Origin: UBA3071 sp965369635
GTDB taxonomy: Bacteria > Chloroflexota > Anaerolineae > UBA3071
DNA: 14,139 nt
NCBI GenBank assembly: GCA_965369635.1
Contig: CBDURC010000062.1
Coordinates: 1 to 14,139, forward strand
Direction: 5' to 3'
Part shown: positions 1-9,900 of the stretch, piece after piece
How positions within the stretch are numbered: the stretch's first letter is position 1
Layout: each line of letters opens with the position of its first letter
The notes under the pieces: model-generated
Told to the model about the DNA's origin: nothing
The model's database searches: none
What the model saw: only the letters and a program-made list of their open reading frames with translations
Program-made: the position numbers and the translations under genes

Positions 1-179
1 GATTCGCTTTTCCCTCCCACCAAGTGGCAGGAAACGGGCGTCTTGGGGGACAGCATCCATACGGGTGAACATAAGCGGGCCATATTGAGAATTGCTGGCT
101 AACTCTGTCACTCTGTCAAGTCTGGTTATGCGCTTGCAGCATGTATTCTCAACTCTCCTATTGTCTGGTGTGCGAAAGG
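1..179. other. Unassigned left edge
   Basis: I recognise no gene, RNA or repeat here. On the minus strand one frame stays open from inside this stretch to the window edge, with ATG codons at 72 and 60 (MDAVPQDARFLPLGGREKRI from position 60). It could be the first 20 codons of a gene lying mostly outside the window. There is no ribosome binding site in front of either ATG and too little protein to identify. The missing second half of the neighbouring transposase is not found here in any frame. Confidence 0.3.
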
Positions 180-313
180 GTCACTACTCAGCCCATGTCA
201 TTGCGAGGAGCGTTTCTTGCGACGAAGCAATCCCCATGCGCGTCGGGGAGATTGCTTCGTCACTCTGCTACGCTCCGTTCCTCGCAATGACAGAGGGAGG
301 CTGAGTGGTTACT
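180..313. repeat. Palindromic MITE-like interspersed repeat
   Basis: About 134 bp that folds back on itself nearly end to end. The outer arms are 180-193 (gtcactactcagcc) and 299-312 (ggctgagtggttac), matching at 12 of 14 positions in inverted orientation. The middle arms are gtcattgcgaggag at 197-210 and ctcgcaatgac at 281-291. The inner arms are gacgaagcaat at 221-231 and attgcttcgtc at 251-261, each followed or preceded by a C4/G4 run. The core belongs to a widespread family of small palindromic repeats seen in many copies in environmental bacterial genomes; that family knowledge is from memory. It has no coding capacity, so if mobile it would need a transposase supplied in trans. The right end abuts the last recognisable transposase codon (314-316). 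Confidence 0.75.
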
Positions 314-802
314 GCCAGAGTAATGGGCTTTCTATTGCTCGTTATCACTGGGACGTTGTATCGCCTGCTCGGCCGCTTCAATAATGGCCAGCAAATCAGG
401 GTAGTCGCGCAAGGCTTGTTCAACGCTCTTACCTTTCCCGCGCTTGGGAGGGTCGGGCCAGCCCAAGGTGGTATCTCCCAGTTGTCGCAAGATGGGCAGA
501 AGGCGTCTCGTATTGCGACTGGCGGTTGACTTGTGAATGTCAAAGAAGAAACCCAGTGCCTCTGTGGTCAAATGCAGGCGCAGCCAGACCAGTGTCAGTA
601 ACAACCGTTCCTGCAATTCAAGTGTGTAACGGCGTCCACCCCCGATGGCCCGTTGGCGATTGGGGCGGCTGAGCCGCTTGTGTTCGGATGCAGTCCAGGC
701 CGGGACGAGTTTTCGGCACAGTTCCTCAAACTCAGTTGTAGTGACGCCAGCTATGCTCTTGAGAGCACGTGGCCTTTTCTTGAGCTTTTCGTAGGTGATC
801 AT
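314..802 (-). pseudogene. Truncated IS5-type transposase
   Basis: The first part of a DDE transposase of the IS5 superfamily, the kind often made from two overlapping frames. Its start is ATG at 802 with GAAGGAG seven bases upstream. Residues 58-107 form the helix-turn-helix (LELQERLLLTLVWLRLHLTT, then FFFDIHKSTASRNTRRLL). The catalytic core begins at IIEAAEQAIQRP (140-151), where family members normally have I-D-A/G-T-E-Q; the first catalytic Asp appears as Glu142. A TAG at 332-334 stops the frame after residue 156. Reading through it gives KAHYSG, matching the family pattern 'QKxYYSG', so the stop probably replaced a Gln codon. Homology then ends exactly where the palindromic repeat begins, and the rest of the DDE domain is absent. 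The product is almost certainly inactive. Confidence 0.8.
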
Positions 803-872
803 TGGCTAGCTCCTTCGATCGCATTGGTTAGCCTATCATGCACCTCTATCCACTGTAGTGCAACAACTCTAG
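314..872 (-). mobile_element. Remnant of an IS5-like insertion sequence
   Basis: The transposase fragment plus its leader. About 55 bp before the start codon, the minus strand reads CTAGAGTTGTTGCACTA (856-872), which looks like the 5' terminal inverted repeat of an IS5-family element. The matching opposite terminus is not present between 1 and 313, so the element has lost its 3' half. The outer boundary at 872 is an inference from the repeat-like sequence; no target-site duplication can be tested because the other end is missing. It lies about 100 bp downstream of the stop codon of the giant gene and does not disturb it. Confidence 0.5.
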
Positions 873-973
873 TGAATACGCAAGGGCCACGGGGCAGAGG
901 CAAAGCCCTCCTCGCGGGAACAGTGATTTCCTGCGATATTCGACTACACTCCACTGGTTGCTGCTCGCGCCCC

Positions 974-3900
974 TCATCCTGGCACCTGGATCACCGGCAG
1001 GTACAGTCGCCGATCCATCGGCGTGGGGGTGGGCGTTGGTATCACACCCGGGTCCACGGGGACCATATGGCGACTGACGTTGCCCCATACATCCGCTGCG
1101 CGCAGCAGGGCGAAGTCCTGCATCGCTGAACCTGCCCAGCCTGTCATGTCGAACGACCACCGCTCGTCCATGAGAATCACCGGCTGATAGTGCCCCCCTC
1201 CGTCCAGGCTGACCTCGACCGAGGCCACGCCCGAGCCGTCGCTTGCCGTCCCTTGCAGCAGCTCGTTGACCTGCGCAGCCGTGACCGTCGGGCCACGGTT
1301 GTCCAGCGTGATGGCCACAGGTTCCGTGCTCGGCCCCACGTTCCCGGCTTCGTCCACCGCTCGCGCCACCACCTGCACGGTCTCGCCATCTTGGCTGGTC
1401 AGACGCAAGGGGAAGAGCCACTTGGTGGAGGACTCGGCCACCACCTCGGCGCTGAGCAGCGACTCATCCCGCACGGAGGAGAGGATGGCCGGGTGGAAGC
1501 GGCCGCCGTCAATGCTGAGCTCCACCTTGCTGGGCGGGCGCGTTGTGGGGAAGTCATCCCAGGCGATGCCGCGCACGAAGGCCAGCGTTCCTGATAGGAC
1601 ACCCCTTGTGGCAATCTGCGCGCTGGGGGCGACGCTGTCTGCCACCACCATCCTGGCCACAGGCTCAGAGCTGCGCCCGCTTTCTCGCGTGACGCGTAAG
1701 CGCCACGTCTCCGACGCCGCGTCGGCCAGATAGCCGGCTACCCTGCTGCACTCTCCCAGCGCACACACCGCGAACCAACCGTAGCCGGTGTTGGCCTCCA
1801 CCAGGCTGGCGCAGCGAAGCATCGTGGAGCCATCCACATGGGGCAGGAAGCCGATCTCGATCTGCCCTGGCCTGGCGTAGATGTCTGTGTTGCTGCTCAG
1901 CACACTCACCGCGCAGGTGCCGTGGTCCAGATAGTACTGGGCCTGGGCGGGCGGCTGGGGGGCAGAGGGAAGGCCGCTGTTGGCCAGATCGGCGCTGATG
2001 GGCAGCGAGAGAACGCCATCCACGGACGTGTCCGCCGTTCTCGCTTCCATCGTGATGGTCACGGCGCCTCCGGCAGCTACGTCTGCCAGCAGGGTCCACT
2101 GGCTCGCTCCAATGGGGCAGGAGCTGCATTCGGCTCCCTGCGCCCGCATCAGGCCCATCTCGGGGGCTGTCTGCACGGTGAGGGGGATGTTCTCATAGGC
2201 TGCAACGTCCGGATTGACAACCACGACCGAGAACCTCGCCTGTTGACCGCTGTACACCACGTTGTTCCATTCGGGGTTGACCGTTACGACGGGGGCAATG
2301 ACCTGATCTTGCCCCTCGGCCGGTTTCATGCCTGCGCCCAGGCTTGCCCACCGAAGCTGAGCCCCGAAGGTCACCGGCCCGACGAGGGTCTCTTCGGTTG
2401 AGGGCCTGGCCCCGCCGGGCAGCACGGCCCAGACGCCGTTCTCGTCTTCGGCGAAGGCCAGCAGCGAGACCGCCCCATGGGCCTGGATCTCGCCCCGGTC
2501 CAGCACGATCTCCGTATCCAGACTTAGGACCGCATGGCTCTGCGGCGAGTCCACCACTGCCCAACCGCCTGAACCGGCGGAGTAGAGCATAGCGTCTTCC
2601 ATCTCCATCTCCGAGCCCCCCACCACAAAGGCGAAGTCGGCACCGAAGGGCAGGGTGTGGGTATGGCTGAAGTTCAGGGTGCTGCTCAGGCCGCCCGGCT
2701 GCGTGTCCAGATAGATCGCCAGCCGGCTATCGGTCCCCCAGCCGCGGCCGGGATAGCCGAGAAACAGTTTGTCGCCGTTCCAGGTCCCGACCAGCGCCGC
2801 CGGTTTGCTGCGGGCGTAGGGATCGTAGTTCAGCAGCGTCCCCTCCGGGTATTCGTTGCCGTCGACGTCGAGATGACCATCAGGCAGGATGGCCGACATC
2901 GTTCGGCTGCGGTTGATCAGGAAGGGACCCACGTGTGCGGTCGCTTCGTTGCCCGCGCCGTCTCGCACCCGCACGTGTCCGTAGTAGACACCGGGCTCAT
3001 CCAGTCTGCGCGCGACCCGGTCTTCTGTCAGCGGGGTGCTGGGGCTGGTGTTGTCGGCGGTGTCGATGACGCCCCAGATCCCGACGATGCCACTGTCGTC
3101 GGTCGCCCGCGGCCAGGTGATGCGCAGGGCGGGCGACTGGTCGGTCATCCACTGGTGGGGCGCGAGACTGGGCGAGAGGGCAGGCACGGCGACGAGCGTG
3201 TCTATCAACAAGGTGCGAGAAGCGTGCAGGGTCGTACCGCGAGCGTCGCGGGCGACGGCGCGGAAGGTGAGAGTACGCCGATCGCTGCGGGGGATGATCG
3301 AGTCCTGCGACCAGCGGCCGGTGGCGGGCTCCAGTCTGCGCCAGCGGTAGCCATCGTAGAGGCGTAGGTGCTGGATGGGTTGGGTGCTGTTGACATCGCC
3401 AGATAGCGCCAGTTGCGTCTGGTCGGACAGGATGGGCGCATTCATGGTAAGGTTGGCTCCCCACAGACGGGCGGGGGCGTTGTTGACCCAGACATTGCCC
3501 AGATACCAGGCCTCTGCCTGCGATTGGTTCCCCGCTCGGTCCGTACTGCGGGCGTAAACCCGGTAATCGCCATTCGCTCCTACGGCCACGTCTCCGCTCC
3601 AGGGCGTGATGGCAGCGCCAGGATCGGACAGCGCGACATCCTGCCAACTGCCGGGCAGGGTGTCGGTGAGTGGCCGGGTTGAGTCAGCCACCGGGCCAAA
3701 GACGCCGATCTCCACCCGCCCGATACCGGCCACCCCTCCGGGGTCGAAGCCGCCGTAGAAGAGGTAGCCCCGTTTGTCGCCGGTTGCGCCGATCATGATG
3801 TCGGTGATGTGGTCGCCGTTCACGTCGCCCGCCGAGAGGTACTCGCCCGAAAGCTGGCTGGCGACCTTGCCGGAGATGAAAAGGGTGGCTGATGAGGCCT

Positions 3901-6900
3901 CCATTTCCGGGACCAGATTGGTCAGGCCGGTCAGCACAAGGGCCGTGCGGTTGGGGCCGCGCCCCGCTCCCGGTTCGCCAAAGGCGAAATCGCCGCGAGC
4001 ATCGCCGTCGAGATCGCCCAGCGGGGTCAATCCCGTGCCCAGACGAGAGCGTCCGAAGTCGATTCCGACAAAGGAAGCGTCGGCCCAGTCGTCAATGGCC
4101 AAGTAGGTGGGGGCTGATGGGAAGCCGTTTTCGGGGCGGCGGCCATGGATGAGGTAGACGTGCGGCTGGCGAGCGTCCGGGTCGCCGATGAGCATGTCTT
4201 GCAGGCCATCGCCGTTGACGTCGCCAGCCCTGGAAACGGTCTGATGCGTGCCGGGGGCGTCGAAAAGCGCGTCCGCGGCGTCACGCAGATCGGTGATGAC
4301 GCCGGGCCAGGTGTTGTCCGGGCGGCCATAGACCAGGGCCACCGGTTCGTCGACTCCGGCGAAGAGGAAGTCCGACAGACCGTCGCCGTTGGTGTCGCCC
4401 AGGCCGGCCAGGTGGGGCGGCGTGTATCCGGCGCGTTCGGGCGATTGGAACCGCACGTGCGGTGTGGCGGCGCCCTGCTCTCGGCCGAGGTAGAGCCAGG
4501 CTGCGCCGCCATCCTCGTGGCCGTCGATGGCCGCGCCGACCAGGAAGTCGGCCAACCCATCGCCATTGACATCGCCCGCCGCAGCCACCGAGCCGCCAAA
4601 ACCGGCGGCGCGGGGCCAGCTCAACCGCCAGTCAGCGTCGGCCAGATGGAAGGTCGCTGGCCAGTCGCCGCGGCGGCCCAGGACGACGTAGGCCAGACCT
4701 TCGCCGGAAGCACCGCTGGGGTCGCCCAGCAGCAGGTCGCCCACGCCGTCGCCGTTGACGTCGCCAACGCCGGCTGCGTCCGGGCCCCAGGTGAACCTGG
4801 CGACGGGCAGCTCGCCCTGGAAGAGCACATCGGCTTCGGCCAGGGTGAGGGTATCCGGGAAGCCGTCGGTGCGGCCAAAGAACAGTCCGGCCCGGAAAGG
4901 CACGGGCGCCAGGCCCACATAAGCCGGGTAGATGAGCACCACATCGTCGATCAGATCGCCGCTGACATCGCCCACTATCACAGCCTTGCCCAGGGCAGCA
5001 CCGACCTCGAACAGCGCATCCCTATCCCGGAGGGTGAGGTCGGAGCCGAACGGATCGGCATGCTGGCGGTCGAACACCAAAGCGGTGTCGTCGGCCAGTC
5101 CGGACAGGGTCAGGGCGGAAGCGGCCAGCCCCGCCCCAAGCGGGGCCAGGGATTGCGGCGGCGAAGCGTAGACGGCCGGGGATGTGTCGTCCACCACCAC
5201 CCGCAACGTGTCGGAAACCACGCTGGCGTTGCCTGCCACGTCGCTGCCGCCGACCGTCAGACTGTAGGCGCCGTTGGCGGTTCGTTGCGAGCGACCGGAG
5301 CCACTGACCGGGGGCGCCCAACGGTAGGTGAAACCGCTGTAGGGCTGGCCCGGCTCGTCCACGCTGATCGTCTCCAGCGTGTCGCCGCTGCCGTCGAGGA
5401 CGCCCACCACGTCGGCTCCGGATACGTAGGGAGCGCCAGTGCCATCCTGGAGGTGGCCGGTCAAGGTGATGGCGGGAGGGCCCTCGGCCGAGGCAGTGGT
5501 CGAGAAGTAGGCCGTGCCCTCGAGGTCGAAGCTCACGCTGGTGGGGGCCGTCCGGTCGACGCCGATGGTCATGAGGTCCGACAGCGGCCCGACCACGCCG
5601 TAGTTGTCGAGACTGTAGGCGCGAGCGTAGTATATGTTGTCGCCGGCGGGGGTGAAGCTGTAGAACCAGCTATTGAGGGCGGTGAAGCCGAGTGTGGGCG
5701 CAACCGGCTGGTAGTCACCTTCCCCGCACGTGTCGCTGGTCTTGACGCACACCATCACCACCGACACCCCCTGCGGGTCGATGGCGCCGCCCGTGATGAT
5801 CACCTCTCCGTTCGCTGTGACGGCCACTTGCCGTGTTGGGTCGTAACCAGCACCCGAAGGCTCTGATTGCGTTGTACCCGTGGTGTTCACGGCCGGCTCG
5901 TTTAGCCAGACGCCACCCTGCACGCTGAAGAAGGTCGTCGTCGGCCCGCCCATGTTGACCAGCAGGGGGGCTTCGGCGGTGGCGACCTGGGTGGCCGCGC
6001 CTTCGCGGTAGCGCAGCTCCACGGTGAGGGTAAGCGGTTCGGAAGGAGTGTCGGGGATGCCGGCCAGATTGGCTTCCAGGTGGCGATTCAGGAAGAAAGG
6101 AGGGAGAGACCAATTGTAGATGCCACCGTCGGAGGATCGCAGCACGCCGAAGTTGAACGCCGGCCACGGCCAGGAGGGCAGCATCTCGGTGCTCTCGCTC
6201 ACATCGGAGAAGGGAACGGGCAGAGTCATGGTGAGCGATGCACCCCACCCGGCCGTTTCGTCGTTCGCCCACGGCCCCGAGCTGACCGTGATGCTGGTGC
6301 CGCCGCCCTGCGTGAATCCCTGGCTGATGCTCAGCTCCAACGGATCGCCCACTGGGATGGGGGTCCAGGAATTGGGGCTGCTGTGCTTGGCCCTTTCCTG
6401 CTTGTCGTTGCGATGGTCGTTGTCGATGTTGGGCTGGCGGGGATTGGGGAAGGCGGCGGCGTCGGGCAAGCCTGGGTAGAGCTGCGACAGGGGGATGCGC
6501 CAGGGCAGAGCCGGAATTAAGCCCAAATCGTTGCCGTAGATGCTCTGGCCGATGGGCAGTTCCTCCTTATCCGTCAGCCCGTCGCCATCGGTGTCAGGAT
6601 CGTCAGGGCTGGTGCCGACCATGAGCTCCCAGCCATCTTTCAGTTTGTCACCGTCAGTGTCAGACTTGCAGGGGTCGAAACCCTCGGTTTCCAGCTCGAA
6701 CTTGTCGGAGAGCCCGTCCAGATCCACGTCCCAGCGCTCCCAGGTGTTCTGGGCGTTGGTCTGCGGGCACAGGTTGGCGTCCGGGCCCACGGGTTTGCCG
6801 GTGTAGGGGCTGACATACCCCCACACCCCGTCGCCGTCGGGGTCCCTATTGATCAGTTCGTCCCAGTTCCACAGACCGAGGTAGCCTGAGAGGCTGCTGG

Positions 6901-9900
6901 GCAGGATGTCGAAGGTCAGCTCGGTGATGGACGGGGGTGAGGTCGTCTTGGCTGTGTATTCGTCGCACCCTCCGAGCGTCGAGCACTGGGCGTAGCGGAT
7001 GGTGATGTCCATGGACACATCCAGCAGGAGACGACCGTTGATGACGGGAAACGGCGAGACGACCAGCCAGGCGGAGGAGCGGAAATCACGATAGTAGCGT
7101 GAGCCGGACGGTCTCGGATCGTCTGCACGTGTCGCGCTGTCCGCCCAAAGCCTCCACTCGTGCTCCCGCGGCTGCCTCCAGTAGATGCAGTGGCCGCTCG
7201 CGGAATGAAACTCGTGGTACCAATACCCTGCGAGCGCCTTCTTGTACTCGTTGAACAGGTCGTCGCTGGGGGTGCAGATCCAGGGATCGCCCTTCAGCCA
7301 GTCGGCGAAGCGCCCCACGTGCAATTCGGCCCAGGACTCGTTCAGATCCCCTGCGCTGCCGTCGGCGGTGGTCTTCAGGGTGATGGTCGACACCAGCCTC
7401 AAGCGGAAGGCCCGCCAGGCGAGACGCCCCGCGCCTGGAGCCAGAGGCTCCATCTCCAATTCGCCTATATAGGGGTCGCCCGCCATTTCCGTGCGTTGCA
7501 CCGCCTCCACGCCGAAGAGCCAATCGAGGAACAGGGAGACAGGGTCAAAGTTGAAGCCGACGATGCTCTCCATCAGCTTGATGAGGCCAATGACTATGGC
7601 GATGGCAGTGCCCCAGGGGAAGATGGCGGCGACGATGAACAAGACGATCAGCAATACGGTCTCCACGATAGCCTGCACCACCAGGGTCAGCGCGATGCTC
7701 GGCCCCACGTCGCCAAGCTGCAGGGCAACCCCCAGCCAGATCATCCCCACGGCCAGGATCAACCCCGCCAGGCTCAAGGGCTTGGCCAGCGAACTCAGTT
7801 CGGAGCTCACGGTCGCGGCGGCCTCGAAGGAGCTGCCGACCTTCTCAAAAATGTCCACGATGGCCTTGATGGAGTCAATGAGCTGTCTTATGTTCCGGTA
7901 GAGTTGCACGAGCTTCGTCAGGACAGTGGCCACGTCGGAGAAGAAGCTCTCGCCGGTGACCGTTGCCAGCAGATTCAGGACCGTGATGGCAACCTCCGTC
8001 CAGCCCAACAGCTTGTCGTCGAACGGCTCCCCCGGCTCCCCGGGCTCGCCCTCGCCCATCTCCTCGACGCGGATCTTGGAGCTGGGCGGCGAGTGTTCGT
8101 GCGATATGCCAAAGAAACTGCCGTCGAACACATCGCCCACCGCGTCCACCACGCCCATCACCTTGTTCCACTGCTGCTCCAGCCAGGCCAGCGGCCCGCC
8201 CATCCTGAAGACCTCCAGGACTTGGAAGACCACGTCCTTGTAGCCACTTGGCAGCAGGCCATCTTCATCCAGGAAGCTGAGCACCATCTCGGGATCGCTC
8301 AGCACCTTTTCCAGATCCCGCATGCTGAGCTGGCTGATCTTGAGGATGGACGTGTGGCCCAGGTGCCAGGCAGTGGCGCTGAGCTTGAGGATGGTGAGTT
8401 CCTCGGCGTAGAAGTCGTAGTTGGGGTCGGTGGCCGCGGCGTATTCGTTCTCCACCTTCATCAACACCTCGTCCAGCGAGAGCGGTTGCCATTCTCCCAG
8501 GAACCCCTCCATGGTCCATCGGTAGGTCTGCAGCTTGAGGCTGCGGCTGGTGATCAGCGGCTTGAGGCAGGAGTTGATGGTGATGTCCAGATAGTCGTTG
8601 GTGGGGTCGTCGTCGAGATTGACGGTGGAGGTGCGCTGCTCGCTGGCCAGGATGAGGGTGGGTTCCAGGAGCTCGTGGCCGTAGAACTCGTCGTTGAGCA
8701 ACTGCCTGGTGGTGGTCATGGTCGTGGTGGCCAGCATCTCGTCCAGGTGCAGGTAGTTCATGCTGAAGTCGTGCTTGACCCGGAATCGCTGGCTCTGAAG
8801 GATGCCCCAGCGTTCCTCCTCGCTGGCGTTGTTGGGCGTATCAAAGCGGGCCTTGATGTCGGCCAGGTCCAGCCGTCCCGTCAGGAACTGGGCTTCCATG
8901 CCGGCGCGCAGCAGGGTGATGGGGCCGTCGTCATAGCGCACCGGCCGTGGCGATTCGAAGAGCAAGGCGGCGGCCACGAGCATGGAGGCCCCTCCCTGGC
9001 GAGAGACCTGTAGACCTGTGAGGTGGTAGGGCTCGTCGTAGACGGCCAGTCCGTAGCCGCCATCGGGGCTGGGGACGTGGTTTCCATCTTCATTGGGCAT
9101 GGCCACGTCGCCGATCACCGCCCACTTCAGGCGGAGGTCTCTCCAGTGCCGGAGCAGGCTGTTGGTCCTGCCCCTGTCGTGCAGCATCTTGCCCTGGAAG
9201 GCGAACACCTGCCCGCCTCGCTCCACGGGAACCAGCGGGACGACCAGGTCCCACAGCAGCTCGTCATTCTCAGTGACCGGATTGCCTCCGTAATCCAGAT
9301 GGGGAGACACGCTCACGCTGTACTGGTTCCTGGCGTCCTCACTGGGCAGATCGTTCTCTCGCAGCGTCGCTTGCAGGAAGGGGACGAGGGTGATTCGTCC
9401 GCTCGGTCCGATCGTCTGTCCGGTGAGTAACTCGGCCAGGCTGCGGGCAATGGGGTCGGTGCTCTGGATGACGGCCTCGTCGTCTCCCGGCCATTGCAGG
9501 CTCTTGTAGGCCCAGCGCAGGGATTCCTCGTCCGTGGGACGCACTTGCACTTCGACGTAGAACGGATAAGGGACGACATGTTCGCCGGCAGTCTGGCTCA
9601 GGGTCTCGAAGGTCAGATTCGGTCCTGGTCTGAACCCGCCCAGTTTGTCCACAGTGCCGCGGGAGGCGGAGAAAGGTGACAGGTCAAGGCCATCGGGCAC
9701 GCCGTCCCGGTCGTTGTCATCGTGCCAGAAGTAACCGTACTTGTAGCTGCCATCGCTGCACTGACCCCGCCAGATCTCGCTGCCGTCGTTCAGGCCGTCG
9801 TGGTTGCTGTCCGGGTCCAGGGGGTTGGTCTCGATGTAGATCGTCTGCGGCGGGCCGGCGGCGGGGTCCCACACGCAGGGCACGCCAGTCACTTCTTCGT

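Noticed and set aside
1..72. Start of a gene running off the left edge on the minus strand
   Set aside because: There are only about 20 codons after ATG 60, no ribosome binding site and no recognisable motif, so it cannot be supported from this window.
180..313. CRISPR array or RNA gene
   Set aside because: There is only one large palindrome without repeat-spacer periodicity, and no tRNA or known RNA fold. It fits a dispersed MITE-like repeat.
880..973. Intrinsic terminator after the giant gene
   Set aside because: I looked for a GC stem followed by a T-run on the minus strand and found none convincing.
3790..4980. Recurring catcgccgttgacgtcgcc sequence as a DNA-level repeat array
   Set aside because: All copies are in the same frame and encode the GDVNGDG calcium loop at 58-69-residue spacing, so they are protein repeats, not a DNA element.
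4145..5866. Plus-strand open frame of 573 codons opposite the FG-GAP region
   Set aside because: It is antisense to clearly recognisable FG-GAP repeats, and its translation is low-complexity and His/Gly/Val rich with no domain. Long antisense frames are expected opposite GC-rich coding DNA.
7160..9013. Plus-strand open frame of 617 codons
   Set aside because: It is antisense to the helical part of the giant gene. Its translation is His, Gln and Gly rich without any motif, and there is no ribosome binding site tied to a sensible start.
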